A DNA stretch of 64,000 nucleotides from Actinoalloteichus hymeniacidonis (GCF_014203365.1 NZ_JACHIS010000001.1:2976001-3040000); one strand, 5' to 3'. Numbered from the stretch's first letter, positions 24,974-34,730 are shown. A program made the numbers and translations. The notes: generated by a model not told the origin, from the letters alone.

Positions 24974-25816
24974 ATGCCGAAGGTCTGGTTCGTCACTGGA
25001 AGCTCACGCGGGCTCGGTCGCTCGATCGTCGAGAACGCACTCGCCGCGGGTGACCGGGTCGCGGCTACCGCGCGTCGACCTGTCCAACTCACCGAAGTCG
25101 TCGAGCGGTACGGGGATGCGATCCTGCCTCTGGAACTGGACGTGGCGAACGCCGAGGCCGCTGCCACCGCCGTCGAAGCAGCCTCCCAACATTTCGGCCG
25201 GATCGATGTCGTCGTCAACAATGCTGGTTATGGCGACGCGGCCTCGGTCGAAGACGTCGAGCTGGGCAGTTTCCGGGCTCAGCTGGACACGAACTTCTAC
25301 GGGGTTGTTTACGTGAGTAAGGCGGTGCTGCCGATCCTGCGGAAGCAGGGATCGGGGCACATCGTCCAGATCTCCTCGCTCGGCGGCAGGCTGGCAACGC
25401 CGGGCCTGGCGGCGTATCAAAGCGCGAAATGGGCGGTGGGTGGGTTCTCCTCGGTGCTCGCCCAGGAGGTCGCTCCGTTGGGCGTGAAGGTGACCGTGCT
25501 GGAACCGGGCGGTATGCGTACCGACTGGGCAGGTTCGTCCATGACCATCCCGCCGATCAGCGAGCCATACCAACAGACCGTCGGTGCCTTCGCGGAGATG
25601 GTCCGTACGGCCGGTGGTACGGAGCCCACCGACCCGGTCAAGGTCGCGCAGCTGATCAGAAAGGTCGTCGAACTCCCGGAGCCGCCGCTGCGGCTACTCG
25701 TGGGTGCCGATGCCGTGCAGTACGCCGGCCAGGCAGCGCGGTGGCTCGCCGAGTCGGACGAGCAATGGCGACACCTCAGTGAATCCGTTTCCGAATCCGT
25801 ATCCGCCGAGGCCTAG
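24974..25816 (+). CDS. Short-chain dehydrogenase/reductase (SDR)
   Basis: A 280-residue classical SDR: cofactor motif TGSSRGLG, NNAGYG, catalytic Ser-Tyr-Lys in ISSLGGRLATPGLAAYQSAK. The arginines after the glycine motif (TARRP) favour NADPH. ATG 24974 follows GAGGGG by 5 nt; GTG 24968 would overlap that ribosome site. It is controlled with the divergent TetR gene. Its substrate is unknown. Confidence 0.85.
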   Translation: MPKVWFVTGSSRGLGRSIVENALAAGDRVAATARRPVQLTEVVERYGDAILPLELDVANAEAAATAVEAASQHFGRIDVVVNNAGYGDAASVEDVELGSFRAQLDTNFYGVVYVSKAVLPILRKQGSGHIVQISSLGGRLATPGLAAYQSAKWAVGGFSSVLAQEVAPLGVKVTVLEPGGMRTDWAGSSMTIPPISEPYQQTVGAFAEMVRTAGGTEPTDPVKVAQLIRKVVELPEPPLRLLVGADAVQYAGQAARWLAESDEQWRHLSESVSESVSAEA

Positions 25817-25823
25817 GCCCGAT

Positions 25824-25863
25824 CGGTACGCCCGTTCGCCGGCGGAATAGGCGGGCGTGACCG
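25824..25863. terminator. Hairpin between convergent SDR and alkylation-repair genes
   Basis: CGGTACGCCCG (25824-25834) pairs with CGGGCGTGACCG (25852-25863) with one bulge, just after the SDR stop. The following 140 nt hold no gene. Confidence 0.4.
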
Positions 25864-26007
25864 AGCACGATCATCCCCGGCCGCCGTGGGCGTGCGCCTC
25901 GCGGCGGCCGGCCGGAGATGCGAGCGGTGTGGGTGTAAGCACTCGCAATGCGGTGGGGGAGAGATCGACCTCGGAGCCACAACTGCACCGATGCTCGAAG
26001 ACGGCGG

Positions 26008-26685
26008 CTAGCCGTCCACCTGGTTCCGTCGACGCACCATCTCGGCGATCCAGGTCGGCGCGAACGGCGAGGTGCAGTTGGGCGGCGTCGGATAGTCCTT
26101 GAGCACTTCCAGCCGCTCGCCGATGGCGACGGCCCGCTGCCGATGTTCGGCGTGCTCGATGCCGATCTGCGCCAGGCAGTGGTTCATCGCCCATTGCAGG
26201 CGGGCGGGGGCGTCGCGCATCGATGCCTCGATGACATCGAGCAGCGCGACGAGGTCGAGGCCTTCGGGCTTCTTCGCCACGCGGTCGGTGGTCAGGGCCC
26301 AGCCTGCGCTCGCCACCACGGGATCCGCGTCCGCGAACCAGGCCAGCCGCAGCTCCTCGGCGTGCGGGCTCTTCTTCACCACGTAGTTCACCAGCCAGTC
26401 CTGCACCTTGGGGGTGCGGGCCGCGCGCAACATGCCGTCCAGCTCGGCTCGCTCGAACGCTTTGGGGCGACAGATCAGGATCGCCAACAGCCGTGCCGAG
26501 GAACCGCCGGTCTTCCAGAGGCTTAGTGCGAGCTCCTGCTGGGTCTTGAGTTGCTTGGCCAGGGCGCGCAGCTTGCCGAGGTTCACCCCGTGGTCGTCGC
26601 CGTGCCTCTCGTTGATCGCCCGTGCCTTCGGGTCCTCCATGGCGGCGAGTTCCGCCAGCACCGCAGCCACCGTCGTCTCGGTCAT
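26008..26685 (-). CDS. DNA alkylation repair protein, AlkD-like HEAT-repeat family
   Basis: A 225-residue all-helical protein of the AlkD/COG4912 group (HGDDHGVNLGKLRALAKQLK; LALSLWKTGGSSARLLAILI; WALTTDRVAKKPEGLDL). AlkD-type glycosylases excise bulky or cationic alkylated bases by wrapping DNA with HEAT-like repeats. A solitary gene; ATG 26685 follows GGGAGG. It may protect against environmental or self-made alkylating compounds, but no link to the nearby clusters is visible. Confidence 0.8.
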   Translation of the reverse strand: MTETTVAAVLAELAAMEDPKARAINERHGDDHGVNLGKLRALAKQLKTQQELALSLWKTGGSSARLLAILICRPKAFERAELDGMLRAARTPKVQDWLVNYVVKKSPHAEELRLAWFADADPVVASAGWALTTDRVAKKPEGLDLVALLDVIEASMRDAPARLQWAMNHCLAQIGIEHAEHRQRAVAIGERLEVLKDYPTPPNCTSPFAPTWIAEMVRRRNQVDG

Positions 26686-26862
26686 GTCGGCCTCCCACCA
26701 TCCCCGTTCGTGCGGTCCCTGACGAACCGATTGATCGAAAACCGCTGATCAAGCGGGGTATTCGACTGTTCGGACGCGGGGAGACTACCGACTGCGTGCC
26801 TCGGTGGTGTCGCGGGTACCGGGCAACGAAGGACGACAGACGCCTGCCGGGTGCGGTGCCGA

Positions 26863-27735
26863 CTACTGCGTCAACGGTGCGTCGGCGTCCTCGGGGCGCA
26901 TCGTCGATCGACGCGTGCGGGCGACGACGTGCCAGACCACGGCATACACCAGGACGGCGGCCACGAACGCCGCGCCCGCCCGCTTGGCCGCTCCCGTCAC
27001 CATGCCCTCCGCGAGAGTCCCGAACGAGGCCTCGGCCGTCGTGGTCGGGTAGGTGGTCTCGCTCGTGCCGTCGTCGAAGTCGATGGTGATCGGGTTGTCG
27101 AGGTCCACCACCTCGACCTGGCGGAAGCCCTGATAGTCGCCCTGGAGTCCGACTGCGGCGGCCGCCAGCGGAACCGCCACCAGCAGCGCCACCACGCCCC
27201 ACCGCACTGCCGGGCGCAGCCGCTCCTCGCGGCGGACCGGATCACGGACGCGGTCGCGACGGCGCCACAGATACCAGCCGGTGGCCACCGCGCCGACGAT
27301 GGTGCTCGCGGCCTGCAAGAGCAGCGAGACGGTCAGCAGATCCCACAGCAGGTGCGTGGCGATCCCGATTCCTGCGGAGAGCAACAACCACATCGCGAAC
27401 CGGACCCTGTCCCGCCAGCCCGGCAACGGCTCGCGGGGCGGGAGTCGGATCGCAGCTGGGAGTATTCCGTTGATCGGGGCGCGCAGCAGCCAGTAGACGA
27501 CGACCAGGGCGACGGCGAGCGGCAGGTTGAGCACCAGTCCCCATAACGAGTGGGTCTGGGTGGCGTTGGGCAACAGCACTCCGTACCAGTCCTGGGCGCT
27601 GGTCGAGGTCAGACCGAGGTTGCTCAGGTAGTACGGCAGGTCGGGCGCCAAGGCTCCGGCAACCAGCGCCGCCGCGACGAACGGCGGCCGGAGCAACGGC
27701 AGCACCGCAGCGGGATGGGTCAGGGTGAACGGCAA
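26863..27735 (-). CDS. DUF4184 family integral membrane protein
   Basis: The protein starts LPFTLTHPAAVLPLLRP, the hallmark N-terminus of DUF4184 proteins, and has six or more hydrophobic helices with a conserved PDLPYY and HLLWDLLT histidine/aspartate motif that resembles the membrane metal-dependent hydrolase (YdjM-like) group. TTG 27735 was chosen because GGAGCG lies 8 nt before it and the family start follows at once; the frame is open to 27816. Function is unknown. Confidence 0.7.
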   Translation of the reverse strand: MPFTLTHPAAVLPLLRPPFVAAALVAGALAPDLPYYLSNLGLTSTSAQDWYGVLLPNATQTHSLWGLVLNLPLAVALVVVYWLLRAPINGILPAAIRLPPREPLPGWRDRVRFAMWLLLSAGIGIATHLLWDLLTVSLLLQAASTIVGAVATGWYLWRRRDRVRDPVRREERLRPAVRWGVVALLVAVPLAAAAVGLQGDYQGFRQVEVVDLDNPITIDFDDGTSETTYPTTTAEASFGTLAEGMVTGAAKRAGAAFVAAVLVYAVVWHVVARTRRSTMRPEDADAPLTQ

Positions 27736-28070
27736 CTCGAACGCTCCAACGACATCGGAACCGGCGGATCGCACCCTAGCCGCAGACGATTCTCGGCTGA
27801 TCGCAGCGGCGTCCACGCCCGCCGGTCCGCACCGAGGTCGATCGGTCTACCGGCTGTAGATCCGCAGGGTTCTTCGGCAGTTCGTCGAGGGCGTCGACCG
27901 CCGTGCGTGCCGACCGGCCCGCGTCGATCGGTGCGCGCTTGTCGACCGATGCCGCCGCCGTGGCTCGTCACCGGCCGGTGGCGGGCGACGACGGGCCCGC
28001 CCCCATCGTTCGGGGACGGGCCCGAATGCACTATCAGGCGAGGCCGGCGCTCCGAACGGCGCAACGCGGC
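27736..28070. other. Intergenic region upstream of the DUF4184 gene
   Basis: No gene is seen apart from the terminator at 27992-28024. The minus-strand promoter of the DUF4184 gene should lie in 27740-27900, but no convincing boxes were found. Confidence 0.4.
27992..28024 (-). terminator. Hairpin terminator of the SDR gene
   Basis: CGGGCCCG-x-CCCC pairs with GGGG-x-CGGGCCCG (8+4 bp, one mismatch, 7-8 nt loop), about 50 nt beyond the SDR stop on the minus strand. Confidence 0.6.
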
Positions 28071-28916
28071 TCAGCTGGACACCGATGTCCCGGGTGTCAT
28101 GTCATGAGCGGCCTGCACCGTTTCGGGCCGGACTCCGTTGTTGAGCTGCTTGTCCCATCCGGCATCGACCTGCTGCCGTATCGATGCCTCGTTCTCCGCA
28201 GGCAGTACATGTCGGTACCGGCTGTCCTCACCCAGGAGCACCCGCACCGTTGTCTCGAACACCGGCTCCGAGTCGTACTGCGCGTGCGGGAACGATAGGT
28301 GCGAGTGGTCGATCAGCCGTTCCGACGGCTCGTCGCGCCAGGTCTTCCATGCCTCGAACATCGTGTCGTTGAACCCGGTGAGGAACGGCCCGGGGTTGAT
28401 CGTCGCCACGGTCACGCCGAATTCCGCGAGTTCCTGGTCCAACGCGTCGGCGAAAGCTTCAACCGCGTGTTTGGACCCCGCATACGCGCCGGTGAACGGG
28501 TCCACCGTCAGCCCTGCGACCGAGGACATGAAGACGATGCGGCCCCGCCCTCGTCGAGCCATCGTCTTGGCGATGCCCTGGGTGAGCAGGATCGGACCGA
28601 ACACGTTGACCTCGAATTGTCTGCGCAGTCGATCGGCCGGAATATCGACGGTCGACCCGCCTTCGGCGATCCCCGCGTTGTTCAACAGCACCGCTACGTC
28701 CCAGGTCCACGCGCGTTCCCGATCGCCGGGGTCGGTCACATCGAGTTTCTCCACCCGCAATGACACACCGCGCTCCCGCGCCGCCTCGCGCACTGCGGAG
28801 ACCTGGGCAACGATCTCCACACCGGCGATCACGTCGTGGTTGTCCGCTGCCAGCCGCAACGCGACTTCCTTACCGAAGCCGCTGCCTGCTCCGGTGATGA
28901 GAATGGGTCCGCCCAT
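28071..28916 (-). CDS. Short-chain dehydrogenase/reductase (SDR)
   Basis: A 281-residue SDR with TGAGSGFG, LNNAG and catalytic MSSVAGLTVDPFTGAYAGSK. ATG 28916 follows AGGAGACAG. It lies 140 nt downstream of a zinc alcohol dehydrogenase on the same strand and may share its transcript. Substrate unknown; the long C-terminal tail after residue 190 is typical of SDRs acting on bulky carbonyls. Confidence 0.85.
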   Translation of the reverse strand: MGGPILITGAGSGFGKEVALRLAADNHDVIAGVEIVAQVSAVREAARERGVSLRVEKLDVTDPGDRERAWTWDVAVLLNNAGIAEGGSTVDIPADRLRRQFEVNVFGPILLTQGIAKTMARRGRGRIVFMSSVAGLTVDPFTGAYAGSKHAVEAFADALDQELAEFGVTVATINPGPFLTGFNDTMFEAWKTWRDEPSERLIDHSHLSFPHAQYDSEPVFETTVRVLLGEDSRYRHVLPAENEASIRQQVDAGWDKQLNNGVRPETVQAAHDMTPGTSVSS

Positions 28917-29056
28917 CGTGCTGTCTCCTATCCCCTCGTGCTGTTCCGGTGCGGTGTCGCACTGAAGCGATCGACCCGAGCCGATTTCCGTGCGCCTTCC
29001 GGCGCGGCGGCGGCCTTTCCACCGAAGACGATTCGACGCCCCGCGACACCTCCCAC

Positions 29057-30241
29057 TCAGGGCCGGAACAGCACCTTCACGGCCCCGTCCTCCTTCTTCT
29101 GGAACTTCGCGTAGGCAGCGGGCGCGGTATCGAGCGGCACATGATGGGTGGCGAAGGAATCCACGCCGAGCGGGTCGTCGTCGCCGAGCAGGGGCAGCAG
29201 GTCGTCCACCCAGCGGTGCACGTTGGCCTGGCCCATGCGCAGCTGGATCTGCTTGTCGAACAGGGTCAGCATCGGCAGCGGATCGGCCATTCCGCCGTAG
29301 ACGCCGGACAGCGAGATCGTGCCGCCTCGGCGGACGATGTCGATGGCCTGGTACAGCGCATGCAGCCGGTCCAGGCCGCCGGTCTGCATCAGCTTCTGCC
29401 CCACCGAGCTGGGCAGGAGACCGACGAGCTGATGGGCGATCTTGGCCACGGGCGAACCGTGCGCCTCCATGCCCACGGCGTCGATCACCGAGTCCGGGCC
29501 CCGGCCCTCGGTCCGATCTCGGATGGCGTCCCCGAGGTCGTCGTCGTGGTCGTGGAGATCGATGGTGTCCACGCCTCGACTGCGCGCTCGGGCCAGGCGT
29601 TCGGGAACGCGGTCCACACCGATCACCTGCCGGGCGCCGCGATGCAGGGCGATCCGGGCGGCCATGTCGCCGATCGGACCCAGTCCGAGTACCACGACGC
29701 TGCCGCCCTGCGGGATCGCCGCGTACTCCACGCCCTGCCACGCGGTCGGCAGCACATCGGACAGGAAGACGAACCGGTCGTCCGGCGGGCCCTGCGGGAC
29801 CGAGATGGGCAACGTGTTGCCGAACGGGACCCGCAGGTACTCGGCCTGGCCGCCGGGAATCTGGCCGTACAACTTCGTGTAGCCGAACAGGGAGCCGCCC
29901 ATCCCCATGTCGCGAACCTGGGTGGTCTCGCATTGGGAGTGCAGGCCGCCCTCGCACATGAAGCAGGTGCCACAGGAGACGTTGAAGGGCACCACCACCC
30001 GGTCCCCGGGCCGCACCGAGGTCACCGCCGAGCCGACCTCCTCGACGATGCCCATCGGCTCGTGACCGAGGATGTCACCGGGTTCCAGGAACGGCCCGAG
30101 CACCTCGTACAGGTGAAGATCCGAACCACACAGCCCGGTGGAGGTGATGCGGACGATGATGTCGTCGGCGTCGCGCAGCTCCGGATCCGGCACCGTCTCG
30201 ATGCGGACGTCGCGTCTGCCGTGCCAGGTCAGTGCCTTCAT
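29057..30241 (-). CDS. Zinc-dependent alcohol dehydrogenase, formaldehyde-dehydrogenase-like MDR
   Basis: A 394-residue medium-chain dehydrogenase. The catalytic zinc site is GLCGSDLH (C38) and GHEPMG; structural zinc cysteines are CGTCFMCEGGLHSQC; the NAD site is VLGLGPIGDMAARIA. The long insert and C-terminal DPLPMLTLFDKQIQLRMGQANVHRW place it in the glutathione-independent formaldehyde dehydrogenase-like subgroup. Start 30241 follows the intergenic 30242-30585, which otherwise shows no gene. Confidence 0.87.
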   Translation of the reverse strand: MKALTWHGRRDVRIETVPDPELRDADDIIVRITSTGLCGSDLHLYEVLGPFLEPGDILGHEPMGIVEEVGSAVTSVRPGDRVVVPFNVSCGTCFMCEGGLHSQCETTQVRDMGMGGSLFGYTKLYGQIPGGQAEYLRVPFGNTLPISVPQGPPDDRFVFLSDVLPTAWQGVEYAAIPQGGSVVVLGLGPIGDMAARIALHRGARQVIGVDRVPERLARARSRGVDTIDLHDHDDDLGDAIRDRTEGRGPDSVIDAVGMEAHGSPVAKIAHQLVGLLPSSVGQKLMQTGGLDRLHALYQAIDIVRRGGTISLSGVYGGMADPLPMLTLFDKQIQLRMGQANVHRWVDDLLPLLGDDDPLGVDSFATHHVPLDTAPAAYAKFQKKEDGAVKVLFRP

Positions 30242-30585
30242 GTCGGATCCCCGCTCCCACGTCCAGGTTGTCGGCGCGTGGTGGTCCCCGGCGACGAGTC
30301 ACACGCCGCTGTCGAAGACCAACCCGTGAGCAGAGCAGTGTGCCGAGCACGGAAGTCCGGCCGTGCCTCTCGCCGCCCACCGTCGGTCTGCTCTGTCGTC
30401 GCCATGTCCCCTGGCCATACCCGGTGCGCAGCTGATCAAACTTCGACCGGGATTCGCGGGTGGGGCGCGCTGGGGTCCGGGGAAGCACCTCTCGGCGCCG
30501 AGCGGTTCGTCTGCGAGGTGTGTGCGACGGTGGCCGGACATCCTGGTGCGGTGGTGCCCGGCCGTCGTGCTCCGCCACCACCGCA
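30242..30585. other. Intergenic region, nothing recognised
   Basis: 344 nt between two minus-strand genes. Open frames here have no similarity or ribosome sites. It should hold the promoter of the alcohol dehydrogenase gene. Confidence 0.4.
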
Positions 30586-31623
30586 TCAATCCCGTTCACG
30601 GGCGATCGCGATGTTGCCGTTCAGCCGATGTCCGGCCTCGTAGACCATGTACGAGACACCTCGGTCGGTGCCGAAGGACGGCGCGGCGCTGCGGCCGTTG
30701 TCGGGGAAACCGGCCAGCGGGCGGTGGAAGACCCCGAGGTGATCGCGCCGCGAGAAGTCCTGCCCGACCTCGGTGATCCGGATGAGGCCCTCGTCGGTGT
30801 GGTAGACGACGAAGGTCCGTCCGGCCCGCTCGAGCACGTGCGGGCTGGAGAGGTCCCGCACCCCGAGGTCCTGCGGCCGGATCAGGGGCTGTTGGGCGAA
30901 CTGCCAGGACCTGCCGTCCGCCGACCAGCCCCAGCCGATGCCACGCCGATTCGAGGCGTCGTTGACCATGAAGACCATGACGTAACGGGATCCGCGGGAC
31001 GGGATCGGATACTCGAACACCCGCGCGTAGGAGGTCTCGGTGGTGCCTGCGGGCAGCATCGAGCTGTTCAGGACGACGCGGTCGTAGGTGAAGTCGATGC
31101 CGTTGGTCGAACGTGCGAGCCGAGTCGTGTTGTTCTCGCCGTGGAAGTACAGCCACATCTCCCGGGCCTGGGAGTTCCACAGCACATGCGGGGAGGAGAC
31201 GTGCGAGACCGAGTAGTGCGAGCCCCACGACCTCGAGACGATCGGATTTCCGGTGTACTCCGTGTACGGGCCCGCGATGGCATCGGCGTAGGCCAGGCAG
31301 ATACCGCCGGGTTCGTCGTGCGGGGCGTAGTACAGGTAATAGCGGCCGAGCGGGTTCGACAGCCGGTCGTAGACGCCACGGATACATGGGAAGATGAACT
31401 CGTCGTTCGGGTTGTACCGCAGCGAGTCCTTGTCGAAAGCGATGCCCGAATAGGCGTAGTCCGGGAAGCCGCCCGGTGCCGCGTGTGCGGCGGGAGTGCC
31501 GAACGGGTTGAGTCCGGTGGCGGCCACGGCGCCGCCCATGGCCAGCGAGGCCCCCGCCCCGCGCAGTAGCTTCCGTCGGGAGAATCCGATCTGAGGCGAG
31601 TGGTTCGTGTCGTCGTTGTCCAC
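30586..31623 (-). CDS. Tat-exported beta-propeller glycosidase-like protein (GH43/GH117-like)
   Basis: A 345-residue protein with a Tat signal, FSRRKLLRGAGASLAMGG, and a cleavage region ending AAHAAPGG. The mature part shows five-bladed propeller repeats (YYLYYAPHDEPGGICLAYAD; SSPHVLWNSQAREMWLYFHG; SSPHVLERAGRTFVVYHT), as in GH43-like arabinanases/xylosidases and GH117. GTG 31623 was chosen because GAGGGAG lies 8 nt upstream and the Tat signal follows; the frame extends to 31776 without purpose. It is divergent from a LacI regulator with operators between. Likely an extracellular glycan hydrolase; linkage specificity cannot be read. Confidence 0.65.
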   Translation of the reverse strand: MDNDDTNHSPQIGFSRRKLLRGAGASLAMGGAVAATGLNPFGTPAAHAAPGGFPDYAYSGIAFDKDSLRYNPNDEFIFPCIRGVYDRLSNPLGRYYLYYAPHDEPGGICLAYADAIAGPYTEYTGNPIVSRSWGSHYSVSHVSSPHVLWNSQAREMWLYFHGENNTTRLARSTNGIDFTYDRVVLNSSMLPAGTTETSYARVFEYPIPSRGSRYVMVFMVNDASNRRGIGWGWSADGRSWQFAQQPLIRPQDLGVRDLSSPHVLERAGRTFVVYHTDEGLIRITEVGQDFSRRDHLGVFHRPLAGFPDNGRSAAPSFGTDRGVSYMVYEAGHRLNGNIAIARERD

Positions 31624-31719
31624 GGGTTTCGCTCCCTCGTCCGGGCGCGGGCCACGAACGAGGGCCACAGCGCCATCGAGACGACGGTAGGCACGATATG
31701 CGGGCGGATACTCGCTGCT

Positions 31720-31731
31720 CATACGTATTAG
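31720..31731. promoter_or_regulatory. LacI operator candidate 1
   Basis: CATACGTATTAG contains the palindromic core ATACGTAT, about 97 nt upstream of the Tat-exported hydrolase start. Confidence 0.5.
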
Positions 31732-31824
31732 TCGCCTGCGGCGGCAATCTTCGCGTTCCGTGGAACTGATCTGCATCAGAGTCTTGACCGGGTGTGACGT
31801 AGCACTCCATCGTGTGCCTTCGCG

Positions 31825-31836
31825 CTAATGCGTATC
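31825..31836. promoter_or_regulatory. LacI operator candidate 2
   Basis: CTAATGCGTATC is the inverted copy of candidate 1 with one mismatch over 11 nt, about 63 nt before the LacI gene. The 104-bp spacing would allow looping by a tetramer. Confidence 0.5.
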
Positions 31837-31898
31837 ACCCCTCGTGACCGCCTCCAACAGGTTCGGGCGTGGTGGTCCCATGACGTGAAGGAGGGTCG

Positions 31899-33047
31899 AT
31901 GACGACTCGCGTGCCCGGTTCCACCCCGCCACGTCCGAACACGGGTTCCGCACGGCCCCGACAGGCCGATGTCGCGGCCGCCGCCGGGGTCTCGCAGGCG
32001 ACCGTCTCGTTGGTCCTGGGGGACAACCCCGAACGTCTCGCCCTGTCCGAGGCGACCAGGGAGCGGGTGGCGCTGGCGGCGCGTTCGTTGGGGTACGTGC
32101 CCAACCCGGTGGCCAGGCGACTGGCGGCGGCGAGCACGGATCTGCTCGGCGTGTTCACCTTCAGCCACGCGTTCCCCGTGGAGGTGCGCGACTCCTACTA
32201 CCCCTTCCTCGTCGGCGTCGAGCGCGCCGCCGCCCGACTCGGCTACGACCTGTTGCTGTTCACCGGCACCTCACCGTCGAACGTGGGCGACGACGGCGCC
32301 GACAGCGCGGCGGTGCAGAAGGTGCGCCTCGCCGATGGCTGCCTCTTCCTGGGTCGACGGGTGCCCGAGGTGGAACTGGACCGGTTGCTGGCCTGCCGGT
32401 TCCCTATCGTCTACATCGGACGCCGCACCGAACTCGGTGGCAGGCTCTCCTATGTCGGCGCCGACTACGTCGCGGGCGCGGCTCAGGTCGTCGACCACCT
32501 CGTCGGGCTCGGTCATCGGCGCCTGCTGTACCTGCGCGGCACCGACGACGTCGTCGCCTCCACCGACCGGGAGGACGGCTTCCGCCGTGCCGTCGCGGCC
32601 TCGGGGGAGGGCGTGCAGGGCGAGGTGCTGCGCGCCTATGCCACCAGCGTGGATGCCCGGGCGCTGCGGGCGTGGCGCGAGCGCGGGATCAGCGTGGTCG
32701 TCACCGAGGAGAACGACACCAACGATCTGCTCGCCGCATTGTTGACCGCCGCGAGGGAAGACGGCGCCCGCATTCCGCAGGACCTGTCGATCGCCTTGCT
32801 CGGGGAGGACCGCAGCCTCCCCGAATCCGAGGTCACCGGGTTCCGCATCCCGCGCCAGCAGATGGGTGAGGAAGCGGCCGCGCTGCTCGTCGATCTCGTC
32901 ACCGGCGCCCGCAGCGGGCCCGTGCAATGGCTCCTCGAACCGACCTTCCTACCGGGAACCACGACCGGGCCGCCTGCCGTATCGGGTCCGGCGGCCGTAT
33001 CAGAGCGCACCCCGTCCACCGCAGCAGAAGGAGATCTCCATGGTTGA
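31899..33047 (+). CDS. LacI-family transcriptional regulator
   Basis: A 382-residue LacI protein: helix-turn-helix QADVAAAAGVSQATVSLVLG at about 22-41, hinge YVPNPVARRLAAAS, and a periplasmic-binding-protein-type sensor domain. Its gene overlaps the following FAD oxidoreductase gene by 8 nt, so it is cotranscribed with the operon it probably controls. Two inverted operator-like sites lie upstream. The inducer is unknown. Confidence 0.85.
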   Translation: MTTRVPGSTPPRPNTGSARPRQADVAAAAGVSQATVSLVLGDNPERLALSEATRERVALAARSLGYVPNPVARRLAAASTDLLGVFTFSHAFPVEVRDSYYPFLVGVERAAARLGYDLLLFTGTSPSNVGDDGADSAAVQKVRLADGCLFLGRRVPEVELDRLLACRFPIVYIGRRTELGGRLSYVGADYVAGAAQVVDHLVGLGHRRLLYLRGTDDVVASTDREDGFRRAVAASGEGVQGEVLRAYATSVDARALRAWRERGISVVVTEENDTNDLLAALLTAAREDGARIPQDLSIALLGEDRSLPESEVTGFRIPRQQMGEEAAALLVDLVTGARSGPVQWLLEPTFLPGTTTGPPAVSGPAAVSERTPSTAAEGDLHG

Positions 33048-34665
33048 GCACGACACCGACCGGCACGTCGACGTCCTGGTCGTCGGCGGCGGTGTCGGCG
33101 GCGTCGCCGCCGCGCTGGCCGCCGCTCGGGGCGGTGCCCGGGTGCTGCTCACCGAGGAGACCGACTGGATCGGCGGCCAGCTGACCAGCCAGGGCGTGCC
33201 CCCGGACGAGAACCCGTGGATCGAACAGTTCGGTTGCACCGCCACCTATCGCCGGTTCCGGGACGGTGTCCGGGAGCACTACCGCACCTGGTATCCCCTG
33301 CGCGCCGAGGCGGCCCGATCGTCGAGGCTCAACCCGGGTGCGGGCCGGGTCGGCAAACTCTGCCACGAGCCCAGGGTCGCCCTCGCGGTCCTCGAGGCGA
33401 TGATCGGACCGGTACGCGCTTCGGGGATGCTCGACGTCGCGCTCCAGACCCGACCGGTGGCCGCGCACGCCGACGCAGACCGGGTCGAGGCGGTCACGCT
33501 GCTCGACGAGCGCACCGGCAACCGCTACACGGTGAGTGCCGCCTACGTCCTGGACGCCACCGAGACCGGTGATGTGCTGGCCCTGGCCGACGTCGAGCAC
33601 GTCGTCGGTGCCGAGTCTCGCGCCGAACACGACGAACCACACGCCCCTGAGCAGGCCGACCCGCTCAACCAGCAGGGCATCACCGTGTGCTTCGCGGTCT
33701 CCCACCACGCGGGGGAGGACCACGTCATCGAGCGCCCTGAGAACTACGACTTCTGGCGTGGCTACACACCGGAGCACTGGGGCGGTCCGTTGTTGTCGAT
33801 GACCGCACCGGACCCCCGCACACTGGCGCGGGTCACCCGGACCTTCGCGCCCAATCCGACTGCGGACCCACTCGCCGAACTCGCCGACCAGTCCAAGGAC
33901 CCCGGCGACAAGGACCTCTGGCGTTTCCGACGCATCCTGGCGCGCGGCATGCACACCAGCGGCGCGTTCGACTCCGACATCGTGCTGGTCAACTGGCCGA
34001 TGAACGACTACTGGCTCAAGCCGCTGGCCGGTGTCGACGACACGGCCCGCGCGGCCGCTGTCAACGGGGCCCGCGAGCTGTCCCGGTCGCTGATGTACTG
34101 GTTGCAGACCGAACTGCCCAACCCCGACGGCACCCAGGGCCTGCCCGGGCTCCGCTTGCGGCCCGACGTCATGGGGACGCACGACGGGTTGGCCAAGGCG
34201 CCCTACGTCCGGGAGTCGCGGCGCATCCGTGCGCTCACCACGGTCACCGAGCACGATGTCGCACTCGACATCACCGGGCCGACCGGCAGCACCCGCTACC
34301 CGAACTCGGTGGGGATCGGCAGCTACCGGATCGACCTGCACCCCTCCACCGGCGGTGATCCGTATATCGACATCGCGAGCGTGCCCTTCGAGATCCCGCT
34401 CGGCGCGCTGCTCCCACAACGGGTCGACAACCTGCTGCCCGCCGGGAAGAACCTGGGCACCACCCACATCACCAACGGCTGCTACCGCCTGCACCCCGTG
34501 GAGTGGAACGTCGGCGAGGTGGCGGGTCACCTGGCCGCCTTCGCGTTGCGCACCGGGCGCACCCCCAAGGAGGTCGAATCCTCCGCCCCGGCCTTCGAAG
34601 CCTTCGCCGCCGTCCTCGATGCCGCCGGAGTCGAACGGCGTTGGCCCGAGGTGCGCGGCTACTGA
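33040..34665 (+). CDS. FAD-dependent oxidoreductase (FAD_oxidored family)
   Basis: A 541-residue flavoprotein: dinucleotide site VLVVGGGVGGVAAALAAARGG, then TEETDWIGGQLTSQGVPPDE typical of the PF12831 group, and a C-terminal closing motif NLLPAGKNLGTTHITNGCYRLHPVEWNVGEVAG (about 470-502). These enzymes are often found in plant-polysaccharide or sugar-acid loci, with poorly known substrates. AAGGAGATC precedes ATG 33040. Next is an HyuA-like gene, 65 nt downstream. Confidence 0.8.
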   Translation: MVEHDTDRHVDVLVVGGGVGGVAAALAAARGGARVLLTEETDWIGGQLTSQGVPPDENPWIEQFGCTATYRRFRDGVREHYRTWYPLRAEAARSSRLNPGAGRVGKLCHEPRVALAVLEAMIGPVRASGMLDVALQTRPVAAHADADRVEAVTLLDERTGNRYTVSAAYVLDATETGDVLALADVEHVVGAESRAEHDEPHAPEQADPLNQQGITVCFAVSHHAGEDHVIERPENYDFWRGYTPEHWGGPLLSMTAPDPRTLARVTRTFAPNPTADPLAELADQSKDPGDKDLWRFRRILARGMHTSGAFDSDIVLVNWPMNDYWLKPLAGVDDTARAAAVNGARELSRSLMYWLQTELPNPDGTQGLPGLRLRPDVMGTHDGLAKAPYVRESRRIRALTTVTEHDVALDITGPTGSTRYPNSVGIGSYRIDLHPSTGGDPYIDIASVPFEIPLGALLPQRVDNLLPAGKNLGTTHITNGCYRLHPVEWNVGEVAGHLAAFALRTGRTPKEVESSAPAFEAFAAVLDAAGVERRWPEVRGY

Positions 34666-34730
34666 CCAGCGCCTCCTCCGCATCGCAGCCCAGACCGAAC
34701 CGCCCCGAACCGCACGGACACTGGAGTCCC

